A program made the position numbers and the translations under genes. From Catenulispora pinisilvae (GTDB taxonomy: Bacteria; Actinomycetota; Actinomycetes; Streptomycetales; Catenulisporaceae), in contig NZ_JAAFZA010000027.1 in the NCBI RefSeq assembly GCF_015356865.1, positions 1 through 64,000 of the forward strand: DNA of 64,000 bases, in the 5' to 3' direction. The notes beneath the pieces are model-generated. The model was not told where the DNA came from and did no database searches. It was given only the letters and a program-made list of their open reading frames with translations. Shown here piece by piece: positions 25,406 to 34,725 of this stretch; positions within the stretch are counted from its first letter, which is position 1, and every line of letters begins with the position of its first letter.

Positions 25406-28400
25406 TCACGCGAACTTGCACCGCCAACACCGCTCGGATCTTGGGTCGTCCGCTTCCAGGTGGCGGCTGGCAGCCGCAGCGTCCACGACTCCACCGGGGT
25501 AAACGGCCAGCGCTTTTCGCCAATGGTCTTTGGCCTTGGCGATATCGTGGCGAGCGAGTGCGACATGCGCAAAGCCTTCGTGGGCACGTGCGACGTATCG
25601 CTGAGAGGAATACAGCAGGCCTAGGGATTCGACCCGGGCGTACGACTGCTCGGCCGACTCCAGGTCTCCTAGGCTGACGTGCGTGTCGCCGATCGCGTTG
25701 AGCGCGTCCCCCTCGAGCTGGAACCAGTCGACGGACCGTGCCAGGTCGACGGCCTCGCGGCCGGCATCGAGGGCTTGGGACAGGTTGTTTGACGCCCGAT
25801 ACACGGCACAGAGCCCAGCCAGGGCTAGTGCTCTACTGCGCGGGCTTCTGTTTCTGGTGCTGAGTTCCAGCGCTTCCAGATACCTCTCGCGGGCACTGTT
25901 CGTCCGACCCTGGAGATTGAGCACTTCGGCGATGTTGCAGACTCTGTTTGGCGACCGGTTGGAAGATTTATCGTCTGTGCAGCCGATCTCGATCGCCCGG
26001 TTGAAGTATTCGATAGCTTCTGTCAATCGCCCGAGTTCGCGAGAGATCACGCCGAGATTATTGTTGAGTGTCGCCTGAAATTTGAGATCTCCGACCTGTG
26101 CTGCGAGGGCCAGGGCGGTGAGGAAACAATCACGGCTCTCGGTGAAGTTGTTTGCGTCCAAGAGTATTACGCCGAGGTTCGTCAGCTGGTTTGCCTCCGC
26201 CAGCAGGTCGCCTCTTGCGCGGCTGATCGCGATCGCGCCGGATATGAGCTCACGCGCCTCAGAAACTGCGCCGCGAGCACGCTTCACGGTGGCCAGGCCC
26301 ATGAGGCACACGGACTCTCCGTAGTCGATGCCTAGCCGGCGCACTGACGCCAGCGCCGTTTTGTACAGGTCTTCCGCTTCACCCCACTGGTTTATCCGAG
26401 AAAAGTAGGGTAACATCGCACATGTTAGCTGCCAGGTATGTGAGTCGAATCCGCGTAGCGCGGCGTCTCGAACAGCGGCCGCAATATTTCGATATTCGTC
26501 CTCGAATAACGAAAGGGCTGTGTCGTAGTCAGAAACCTCCTTCAGGTATTTCGGCTCCGCATCGGCCTTGAACGTCACGTAGCGATTTTCGGCCTTCATG
26601 GCTCGACACCAGGCGTCGATCGATACGAGGTAGTAGTCAAGGAGTCGACTGAGTGTGGATTGTCGCGCGTCTTCGTCGTCATCACGAACGTGCAAGTCTT
26701 GTGCGCAATCCCGGACCAGGTCATGAAAACTGTAACGACCGGTACGCCGCTGCTGTAGAAGGTTTATATCAAAGAGTTCTTCCAGGCCGTCCTCGGTCTG
26801 CTCCAACGATAAACCCGATAGCGCCGCAGCAGTGTAAGCGTCGAAATCGTGCCCGGGGTGCGCGCTCAGTCGACGGAAGAGCTTTTTCTGCATAGGAGTC
26901 AGATGCTGGTACGACCAGCCGATGATAGTCAGTACATTTCGGTCTCCCGCCACCAGAGTCCTAGCCCGGCCGTCTCTTCGTCGCAGCTGCCCGACCAGAT
27001 CCGATACGGACCAGCTCGGGCGATCACGGAGCCGGGCGGCGGCGATCTGGATGGCCAGTGGTAGCCTTCCACATAGTTCGAGAACGAGTGTGACCTGATC
27101 GGGCTCCGTGGTGGCACGGTCCACCCCGACAATTCGACTGAAAAGCTCATAAGCATCGCGGTCCGGCATCACATCAAGGGACAGAGGCTTCGCACCCTCC
27201 AGGGCAGTCATACGACGCCGGCTTGCAATCAGCACGAGAGTTCCAGGCTCGGCAGGCAGCAGGGGACGTACCTGCGCTACATCTGAGGCGTTGTCTAGCA
27301 GCACAAGTATTCGGCGTCCAGTCAACCTGCTACGCCATACAGCGCTACGTTCGGCAAGCTCTTGAGGTATTGCTTCGGGAGGAACGCCGATGCTGCGGAG
27401 TAAGATGTTCAGAGCCCGCATCGGAGACATCGGTTCGACTCCGACCGTAAAGCCCTGCAGGTCAACGAAGAACTGGCCATCCGGGTATCGATCGGCCAGC
27501 CGATGCGCGATGTGGACGGCGAGTGTCGTTTTACCGACGCCGCCCATGCCGTCGATCGCAGAGATCACGAGCGCCGCAGTGGCTGAGTTGGTCGCATCGG
27601 CATGTAGACGATGAATCTCTTGCTCGCGGCCGGTGAACTCCGTAAGGTCCCGGGGGAGGAAGTTGGCCATCAGCGGCGCGGAGGAATTCTTGGCGATCTC
27701 AACTGTCGCTGGTGCTGAGAAAACCGCAGCTGACGGAACTGCGGTGCTGCTCATCAGTACCTCCTGATGGGCCGCGCGCAGTCGAGGTCCGGGGTCCAAG
27801 CCGAGCTCTTCGGCCAATCGGCTTCGTACATCCTCGTAGACAGCGAGTGCGTCCGCCTGTCTATCGCTGCGGTATAGCGCCCGCATAAGAAGTGCGCAAC
27901 TCGATTCACGGAGAGGGAAGTCGGCTACCAGCTGTGTCAGCATCCCTACTGCCGATGCGGCGTCGTCCAACTCGATACTGATCTCCGCCAACTGCTCGAT
28001 GGCGGCGGCTCGCCTCTCGGCGAGTAGGACCGCGGTGCTCTGAAGCCTTTGAGACTCAAGGCCCATCGCTCCCGGCCCTCGCCAGAGCGCGATTGCCTCC
28101 TTGAGATGGTTGCTCGCCTCGGTGAGTTCTCGTGCCGCTACGGCGCTGTCAGCCGTCAGCAGTAGTGATTCGAACCGAAGAAGATCGACGGCATCCTTCG
28201 GCACGCTGAGCTTGTAGCCAGAGTCGACCCTCAACACCGCAGCGGCGCCGGCGGCTGGTTTCAACGCTTTGCGGACACCAGCGATGACGTTGTGCACCTG
28301 TTGACGTGCTGATTCCGGCGGAACTTCCCACAACGCGTCTATGATCTGGTCCACCGACACGACTGAGTTCGCGTTGAGGCTCAACAGAGCCAGAGCTCTC

Positions 28401-28438
28401 GCGTAACGCCCCCCTGTGGTGGTCAGAAACGCGGACAC
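25406..28438 (-). CDS. AfsR-type regulator (BTAD, NB-ARC, TPR), N-terminus truncated
   Basis: Large transcriptional regulator of 1010 aa in this frame. Order: the remaining part of the OmpR-like DNA-binding domain, the BTAD domain (about 85-230), an NB-ARC ATPase with P-loop GMGGVGKTT (297-305), then tetratricopeptide repeats to the end. It is the likely pathway-specific activator, being the first gene of the cluster and on the same strand. The protein begins at about the level of GxxRxRALLALLLLNAN of other family members. The usual first ~22 residues forming the initial beta strands are absent, and an IS element begins within about 20 bp of the GTG start. The regulator was probably cut by that insertion; residual DNA binding is uncertain. 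Confidence 0.85.
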   Translation of the reverse strand: MSAFLTTTGGRYARALALLSLNANSVVSVDQIIDALWEVPPESARQQVHNVIAGVRKALKPAAGAAAVLRVDSGYKLSVPKDAVDLLRFESLLLTADSAVAARELTEASNHLKEAIALWRGPGAMGLESQRLQSTAVLLAERRAAAIEQLAEISIELDDAASAVGMLTQLVADFPLRESSCALLMRALYRSDRQADALAVYEDVRSRLAEELGLDPGPRLRAAHQEVLMSSTAVPSAAVFSAPATVEIAKNSSAPLMANFLPRDLTEFTGREQEIHRLHADATNSATAALVISAIDGMGGVGKTTLAVHIAHRLADRYPDGQFFVDLQGFTVGVEPMSPMRALNILLRSIGVPPEAIPQELAERSAVWRSRLTGRRILVLLDNASDVAQVRPLLPAEPGTLVLIASRRRMTALEGAKPLSLDVMPDRDAYELFSRIVGVDRATTEPDQVTLVLELCGRLPLAIQIAAARLRDRPSWSVSDLVGQLRRRDGRARTLVAGDRNVLTIIGWSYQHLTPMQKKLFRRLSAHPGHDFDAYTAAALSGLSLEQTEDGLEELFDINLLQQRRTGRYSFHDLVRDCAQDLHVRDDDEDARQSTLSRLLDYYLVSIDAWCRAMKAENRYVTFKADAEPKYLKEVSDYDTALSLFEDEYRNIAAAVRDAALRGFDSHTWQLTCAMLPYFSRINQWGEAEDLYKTALASVRRLGIDYGESVCLMGLATVKRARGAVSEARELISGAIAISRARGDLLAEANQLTNLGVILLDANNFTESRDCFLTALALAAQVGDLKFQATLNNNLGVISRELGRLTEAIEYFNRAIEIGCTDDKSSNRSPNRVCNIAEVLNLQGRTNSARERYLEALELSTRNRSPRSRALALAGLCAVYRASNNLSQALDAGREAVDLARSVDWFQLEGDALNAIGDTHVSLGDLESAEQSYARVESLGLLYSSQRYVARAHEGFAHVALARHDIAKAKDHWRKALAVYPGGVVDAAAASRHLEADDPRSERCWRCKFA

Positions 28439-28445
28439 CAGGGTT

Positions 28446-29586
<1,141 letters not shown>

Positions 29587-29590
<4 letters not shown>

Positions 29591-29943
29591 CACAGGTACG
29601 CACCGGATCCGACGGCGCGCTGTATCCGAGCGAGTTCTTCGAGGACGAGCAGGGCCAGCTCATCGCGTTCATCCCGGTGGCGGACAAGGCCACTGTTTCC
29701 GGGCGGGTGCGCCTGACGGAGATCCCGGCAGCCGAGTTGGCGGTCACCGTGCACCACGGCGCCATCAGCGAGCTGGACCAGACCTACGGCGCGCTCGGGA
29801 CGTTCGTGGCGGAACAAGAGATCGGGGTGCGGGGGCCCATCCGCGAGAACTACGTCGTGAGCTCAAGCGACGCAAGCCCCGAACCCACCTACCACACCGA
29901 GGTGTGCTGGCCCGTGTTCCGTACCAGAGGCGACCGGATCTGA
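29587..29943 (+). pseudogene. MerR-family regulator, C-terminal fragment only
   Basis: About 118 codons encode a GyrI-like effector-binding domain: segments AAELAVTVHHGAIS, LDQTYGALGTFV and TEVCWPVF are typical of the C-terminal half of MerR-type multidrug regulators. The frame begins right after an in-frame TGA at 29584, next to IS-A. The DNA-binding half is missing. Non-functional remnant. Confidence 0.7.
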
Positions 29944-30337
29944 GCGCAGCCCTCTCCCGCCCGTCGGCGCTGTGGCAGGCGGCGTCGAGTTGGCGCAACA
30001 GCGCCTGGGGCTTGGTGCCCATGGCCTGCTCGACCAGCGGTGGCTGGCGTATCTGGGGGATAGCGAAGGCAGCGTGTAAGCGCTCGGCCTCAGCGAGCAT
30101 CTCCGGTCCCGGAGCGGGCTTGGCACGCTGCGGGGAACCGGTCACGGCGGCCGCGTCGAAGTCGGCCCGGCCACTGACCGGGACGAAGGCCAGCCCGGCC
30201 TGTTCGACCTGCGCGCGAACACCGCTGCCGGTGACGACCGTGATGTGGTGGCCGCGCTCAGCGAGCCCTTTGGCTATGTACAGCAGCGGTGACAGCTCGC
30301 CGGGGATGGGCGGCGCCGCAACGATGATCTTTGACAT
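29944..30337 (-). pseudogene. MGT-family glycosyltransferase, N-terminal fragment
   Basis: From ATG 30337 the frame encodes the start of a UDP-type macrolide glycosyltransferase: IIVAAPPIPGELSPLLYIA, RGHHITVVTG and AFVPVSGRADFD. After about 130 residues the similarity ends and the frame runs into sequence antisense to the MerR fragment. The acceptor and nucleotide-sugar domains are missing. Converges with the MerR remnant, so a deletion joined the two. Confidence 0.6.
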
Positions 30338-30625
30338 GTCCCCTACTTGGACTTGTGGACCACTGATATGCGGATGCACTAGTTCACGCCCGATATCCGG
30401 ATTCCATCTTCGGCACAGCCGCCGGACCGCCTATATCCCAAGCGCTAGGGATGTCTTGGGCCGCGTGTTGACTGTTCCCTGGAAGGAGGGCCGAAGTCGT
30501 GGCATCGGCGGAACTCCGATCCCCGGCGTTCGCCGATACCGGCCCGAGCGCGGCGATGTTGAGGATCGAACCGTGGGAATCCCTGCCGGGCGTAATGTCT
30601 TGCGCGCGACAAAGGGGAATCAGAG
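30338..30625. other. intergenic stretch upstream of the SARP pseudogene
   Basis: About 290 bp with no supported gene. It lies between two divergently read remnants and presumably once held their promoters. No repeat or terminator noticed. Confidence 0.3.
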
Positions 30626-31654
30626 GTGGCAGATGGGTGGCGATTCCGTCTGGTCGGGCCGCTGGAGATTCGGCATGACGGATTGTTGGTGCCCGTCACC
30701 GCGGCGAAACAGCGGATCCTCATCGCGACGCTGGCCCTCGCGGCCGGCGAACCCGTCACCGTGGCGCGGTTGGTCGCGTGCCTGTGGGGCGATCAGCCTC
30801 CGCTCAGCGCCCGCAACACGCTCACGAACTACGTGCTACGGCTGCGCCACACGCTTCAGGTCGGCGCTGAACCGGGGCCGCTGGTCACTTCGGCGGCCGG
30901 ATACCGCCTCGACGTCGACGCCGACGCGGTCGACGTGCACCGGTTCGGCTCCCTGGTCCGGTCCGCCCGCTCCACCGTGACGACCGGCGAACCTCAGGCA
31001 GCCGCGGCGCTGCTGGATGAAGCGTTGGAACTCTGGCGAGGAGAACCGCTGGCGGACGTGCCCAGCGAGGTGCTGCACCGTGAGGTCGTGCCGGGGCTCG
31101 TCGAGCAACACCTGGCCGCGCTGGAACAGCGCATCGACCTGGATCTCGAACTCGGTCTGCACAGGGAACGGATCACCGAGCTGATCGCGTTGACCACGGG
31201 ATATCCGTTGCGTGAGCGGATGTGGGCGCAACGGATGCTCGCCCTGTACCGGTCCGGACGGACTGCCGAAGCACTGAGGGCCTACCACCAAGCCCACAAG
31301 GTCCTCGCCGAGGAACTGGGTATCGACCCCGGTCTTGAACTGCGCGACCTGCATCAGGCCGTGCTGACCGGTGACCCCGCCCTGGCCCTGCACTGGGCAC
31401 ACCTGCACGCTGACCGGTTTCCCGACGGGCAGCTCTATTTCAACCTCCGTGGTTTTGATCCGACCGGCGCCCCGCAGGCGCCCATGACCGCGATGCACGG
31501 ATTCCTGACCGCGCTGGGGGTGCCCGCGCAGGAAGTGCCGGCAGACCCCGACGAGCGGACCGCGCTCTACCGCTCCCGGCTGGCCGGCCGGCGGATTCTG
31601 GTGGTTCTGGACAACGCGCGGGACGCCGGGCAGGTCCGGCCGTTGCTGCCCTGA
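30626..31654 (+). pseudogene. SARP/AfsR-type regulator, truncated and internally deleted
   Basis: The first ~245 residues are a complete SARP: OmpR-like winged helix (FRLVGPLEIRHDG, RLVACLWGDQPP) plus a BTAD domain ending LEIDP-like GIDPGLELRDLHQAVLTG. The text then jumps straight to the middle of the NB-ARC domain (LALHWAHLHADRFPDGQLY). About 100 residues, including the P-loop, are missing. The frame stops at 31652-31654 exactly where the left inverted repeat of IS-B begins, in the middle of the conserved NARDAGQVRPLLP block. The DNA-binding and BTAD parts are intact and could still make a small SARP, but the gene is a decayed AfsR homologue. Confidence 0.75.
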
Positions 31655-31655
31655 A

Positions 31656-32839
31656 GGTGCCGAGAAATCTATCCACACTGGTCACAGGCTTGCGGCGGCT
31701 CTTGCCATCCGGCGATGATTGAGGCTTGTGTGTCTGCGTTTCGTGTTCCTGATCGTCACCTGCGTGCTCACGGCGTTACGGATCTCCTGCCGCGACACAA
31801 CCTGGCAGACCACGGAGATCCTTCTGCTGCGACACCAACTCACGATCACCCAGCGTCAGCTCGGTGAGCGTTCCCAGCCAAGGATGTCCTGGGCTGTTCG
31901 AGCATTGATCGCGCTGCTGCTTGGCTTGATTCCCAAAGTCCGACATTCCACGCTGAAGCTGATCGTCACCCCCGGCACGATCCTGCGGTGGCGCCGCGAC
32001 ATCCTGCGCCGCCGCTGGGCTGCAAGATCCGTCCCAAAAGGCAGGCCGGCGACCCGGCAGAACATCAAGGCCCTGGTGCTGCGGATGGCGAAAGACAACG
32101 AACACTGGGGCTACCGGCGGATTGCCGGGGAGCTGGCAGGCCTGGGCATCAAGGTCGCGCCTTCCACCGTGTGGGCCATTCTGAAGAAGGTAGGCATCGA
32201 TCCGGCACCTCGTCGCAACAGCCCCACCTGGGCGCAGTTCCTCCGGTCCCAGGCCGAGGCGATCTTGGCCACGGACTTCTTCACGGTCGACCTGCTCGAC
32301 GGAACTACCGCCTACGTCTTGACGATGATCGAACATGCCACCCGCCGAATCCGGATCCTGGGCGTCACCGCAACTCCAACCACGGGCTGGACTGTGCAGA
32401 TGGCTCGGAACGCCCTGATGGATCTCGAAGAACACGCCAACAGGTTCAAATACCTCATCCGCGACCACGGCGCACAGTTCACCACTGCGTTCGACGCAGT
32501 GTTCCAGGCTGCGGATATCGAGATCATCATTACCGCAGTCCGTGCCCCAGTCATGAACTCGATCCAGGAACGCTGGCACCGATCAGTGCGTGCCGAACTC
32601 CTTGACCGCACCCTGGTCTGGAACCTGTCGCACCTGCGACGCGTCCTGGCCGAATACGAGACTTTCTATAACGAACACCGTCCCCATCGGGCTCTCGGCC
32701 AGGCCGCACCGCTGAAACCCCTACCCGACAACGTCGTCGATCTCGACCGCTTCCGCGTCGCCCGAAATGACCGCGTCGGCGGCATCCTCCACGAGTACCG
32801 CCTGATCGCCTGACCAGCACGGATGGACTTCTCGGCACC
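31656..32839 (+). mobile_element. insertion sequence IS-B with ~29-bp terminal inverted repeats
   Basis: The left end (31656-31684, GGTGCCGAGAAATCTATCC onward) and the reverse complement of the right end (32811-32839, GGTGCCGAGAAGTCCATCC onward) match at most positions and both end CTGGTCA. The element is about 1.18 kb and encodes one transposase whose stop codon lies inside the right repeat. No clear target duplication is visible. Insertion truncated the SARP gene on its left. Confidence 0.85.
31719..32813 (+). CDS. DDE transposase, rve core (IS-B)
   Basis: Transposase of 364 aa. It has a hydrophobic N-terminal segment, helix-turn-helix region (WGYRRIAGELAGLG) and integrase core: Asp in ATDFFTVDLL, Asp in IRDHGAQF, Glu in SIQERWHRS. 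Conserved tail FYNEHRPHRALGQ. It lies between recognisable inverted repeats and the frame is intact, so the element could be mobile. Related to but clearly different from the IS-A enzyme. Confidence 0.88.
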   Translation: MRLVCLRFVFLIVTCVLTALRISCRDTTWQTTEILLLRHQLTITQRQLGERSQPRMSWAVRALIALLLGLIPKVRHSTLKLIVTPGTILRWRRDILRRRWAARSVPKGRPATRQNIKALVLRMAKDNEHWGYRRIAGELAGLGIKVAPSTVWAILKKVGIDPAPRRNSPTWAQFLRSQAEAILATDFFTVDLLDGTTAYVLTMIEHATRRIRILGVTATPTTGWTVQMARNALMDLEEHANRFKYLIRDHGAQFTTAFDAVFQAADIEIIITAVRAPVMNSIQERWHRSVRAELLDRTLVWNLSHLRRVLAEYETFYNEHRPHRALGQAAPLKPLPDNVVDLDRFRVARNDRVGGILHEYRLIA

Positions 32840-32921
32840 CTCACGGTTGACAGGCACGAAGCTCGAAGAGCCTGTCAGGACCGGCCATACCATGCCCCGC
32901 GTGCGGGTATCGTGGTTCGCG

Positions 32922-33110
32922 ATGGAAGGCAACGAGCAGGCGGAGTTTCAGCGTATCGAGATCACCGCGAAGATGGAGCGCGCCAGGGAGCTTGTCGTGC
33001 AGTACGAGATCGGGCTCGCCCACTACCGGGCCGACCTTGAACGCAACAGTTACCTGCTCGGTCGGCTAGGCGAGCGTCTGGGCGAGGCGGAACCGGAGGA
33101 GTTGCGATGA
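32922..33110 (+). CDS. small helical hypothetical protein
   Basis: Predicted protein of 62 aa starting at ATG 32922, rich in Glu, Arg and Leu and apparently all helical (coiled-coil-like). No family recognised. It overlaps the next small gene by ATGA (33107-33110), so the two are translationally coupled, which argues that both are real. They lie between IS-B and the tRNA-Arg remnant, the place where mobile elements keep small accessory or excision genes. Confidence 0.5.
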   Translation: MEGNEQAEFQRIEITAKMERARELVVQYEIGLAHYRADLERNSYLLGRLGERLGEAEPEELR

Positions 33111-33298
33111 CGCTGGAGCAGATGGATTTCGAACTGGCCGAGATGAAGGCGCGCAACGCTACTCACCGTGCCGCCTCGATTGCGGAGATCGAGGAGCTTT
33201 TGCGGACCGAGACGAACGTCCACGCTCGAGAGTTCCTGGAGAAGCAGTTGGCCGGGTTCAAGGCGGCGGGAGCAACTGGACAACCCGACGCGGCGTGA
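33107..33298 (+). CDS. small helical hypothetical protein
   Basis: Predicted protein of 63 aa, charged and helical in character, coupled by ATGA to the preceding gene. Composition (Glu, Ala, Lys, Leu) and length resemble its neighbour, so the pair may act together. Function unknown. Downstream come two TGGTCCAGGG repeats and the tRNA-Arg remnant. Confidence 0.5.
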   Translation: MTLEQMDFELAEMKARNATHRAASIAEIEELLRTETNVHAREFLEKQLAGFKAAGATGQPDAA

Positions 33299-33310
33299 TG
33301 GTGGCATGCG

Positions 33311-33332
33311 TGGTCCAGGGTTGGTCCAGGGT
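33311..33332 (+). repeat. tandem TGGTCCAGGG pair near the tRNA-Arg remnant
   Basis: Two copies of TGGTCCAGGG one base apart. The same 10-mer clusters at 3235-3317 beside the tRNA-Lys remnant. Possible integrase or excisionase arm sites. Confidence 0.45.
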
Positions 33333-33459
33333 CGGCTCTGAACCAGATCATCCCAACCTGACACTCGATGACACCGAGAGCCTGCTAGAAGCGGACAGAC
33401 TGACATAGACTGTACTGGCTTGACATTGGATGACCGTGTGAAGGTTGACAACCTCGGCG

Positions 33460-33502
33460 CTTCTAATCCGATGGTCGCAGGTTCGAATCCTGCCGGGGGC
33501 AC
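33460..33502 (+). other. 3' half of tRNA-Arg(TCT), att-site remnant
   Basis: Reads as anticodon loop CTTCTAA, anticodon stem 3' strand, variable region, T-arm (GGTTCGAATCC) and acceptor 3' strand ending GCCGGGGGCAC. The upstream bases do not form a D-arm or matching acceptor strand, so only the 3' half is present. This is the expected scar of an element that integrated at tRNA-Arg and lies to the left, with old chromosome to the right. No integrase for it is visible within 30 kb on that side except the one at 1392. Confidence 0.78.
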
Positions 33503-33510
33503 CGAAGTCG

Positions 33511-33544
33511 AACCCCAGGAAGCCCAGCTGACCTGGGGTTTTAC
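33511..33544 (+). terminator. intrinsic terminator after the tRNA-Arg fragment
   Basis: Stem AACCCCAGG / CCTGGGGTT with a 12-nt loop, followed by TTTTAC. Placed directly after the tRNA 3' end, it is the likely native tRNA terminator. Confidence 0.75.
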
Positions 33545-33810
33545 GTTTCCTCGACTTGAGCACTCGACTCGAGTCGACCCGTAAAGTCGTCGAAATGGCC
33601 CCGTGTGATGACGATGTGATGACGGCCGTAGCGACTCCGTATGGTGACGGCCTGTTTTTCGCTGTGCCGTCGTATCGCTCGCTCTCCACGGGGGCAGGTG
33701 CTCGCCACGAGTTCGGGTCCCCTCAGGGGTCGAGCCTTCTGACTTTTGTCGGCGGACCCCCGCCTTTGGAGCGTTCGTTGCTCGCCTGCGATCGGCTCAT
33801 GATGCTCTGT
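33545..33810. other. intergenic stretch, no gene supported
   Basis: A 100-codon frame runs through here (33556-33858) but overlaps the end of the kinase-fold gene and shows no family features. No repeats or RNA genes seen. Confidence 0.3.
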
Positions 33811-34713
33811 TCAGAGAGTGAGCCATTGCGACGAGCGGTCGCCGGCGCGGATCGCTGAGAACCGCTGCTGCAGGAACGTGAAGTATCGCTGGTCCGCACT
33901 GGCGCGGCGGAGTGGTCCGGTGAGCTGCATCATGTCGCGCATGTGCATGAGTGCTTCATAGCCTGGAGAGCGAGCCAGGTCATAGCCGTACTTGGCCGCG
34001 AAGGCGCCCTTCCAAGCGCTGTTACGGCCGTACCTGCGCACGGCATGCCAGGTTGGCACTAGGTCCACTTCGCGAGGCCCGTGGCTGACCCAGTCCCAGT
34101 CACCGAGCAGCAGGCTGTGGGAACGGCTGTTCGCTAGCAGATTTCCCGCCCACGCGTCTCCATGGACGAGGCCCGGTGGGAGTTGCCACTCGATGGCGGC
34201 GAGTTGTTCGCGCACCTTGACGATCTCCTGCTTGAGCCATGCGACATCGTCGCGGGCCAGCACCGTCTCGGGCACGGACTCAGCGAGCGCGCCCTCCAGC
34301 GAGGTCAAGGCAACCCAGGACCGAAGGTGCACTGGGACGGCGTCGTCGATCGTGTGGAGCCGATGCAGCAGCGCAGCGAGATCGGTCGATGAGTACTTCA
34401 GCTCGACTGGTTGCTCATGGAACTCCCAGAAGCTGGCTACTGATCCGGACTCGAGCGCTACCGGTTCGACGGTTCCAAGCGGCGCAGTAGCGGGGAATCC
34501 GTGGGACTGCACCAGCCAGCGGGTCACCGCCTGAGTTAGCCGGACTTGTTCGAGGTCCGCAGGCCCCACGGTGATGCGGATGACCGCCTCTGCACTCGGC
34601 AGGTAGTAGATGGCGTTGCTGTAGTGGTGGATCAGTCGCGCATCAGCAGGGTCTATTCCGGCGTTGGCGCAGGCTGCGACGAGCTGGGCCTGAAGGTCGT
34701 CGTCGTTGGTCAC
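33811..34713 (-). CDS. aminoglycoside phosphotransferase-family kinase
   Basis: Protein of 300 aa with the APH/choline kinase fold. The N-lobe includes the strand EAVIRITVG. The catalytic loop is VHGDAWAGNLL, giving the Asp and Asn of HGDxxxxN, and the metal site follows as LGDWDWVSHGPREVDL. Close to family length. It follows the XRE regulator by 12 bp on the same strand. Members phosphorylate antibiotics or small metabolites, so the substrate here cannot be told. A resistance role is possible but not shown. Confidence 0.8.
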   Translation of the reverse strand: MTNDDDLQAQLVAACANAGIDPADARLIHHYSNAIYYLPSAEAVIRITVGPADLEQVRLTQAVTRWLVQSHGFPATAPLGTVEPVALESGSVASFWEFHEQPVELKYSSTDLAALLHRLHTIDDAVPVHLRSWVALTSLEGALAESVPETVLARDDVAWLKQEIVKVREQLAAIEWQLPPGLVHGDAWAGNLLANSRSHSLLLGDWDWVSHGPREVDLVPTWHAVRRYGRNSAWKGAFAAKYGYDLARSPGYEALMHMRDMMQLTGPLRRASADQRYFTFLQQRFSAIRAGDRSSQWLTL

Positions 34714-34725
34714 GCCGCCGTGCTC

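Larger units (their letters stand above)
3350..28438 (-). other. NRPS biosynthetic gene cluster (capreomycidine-type)
   Basis: Thirteen genes all on the minus strand, most separated by fewer than 60 bp or overlapping by ATGA. Order of transcription: AfsR-type regulator, interrupted A domain, capreomycidine synthase-like, arginine hydroxylase-like, C-(A remnant)-T, C-A-T-reductase, MbtH, MFS exporter, class V aminotransferase, A-T, 2-hydroxyacid dehydrogenase, C-A-T, P450. The only sizeable gap, 458 bp, lies between the regulator and the first biosynthetic gene and is the likely main promoter region. Four carrier domains suggest a four-unit product released by reduction. No thioesterase or obvious resistance gene apart from the exporter is seen. 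Confidence 0.85.

Noticed and set aside
33556..33858. 100-codon plus-strand frame
   Set aside because: No homology, poor RBS and runs antisense into the kinase-fold gene.
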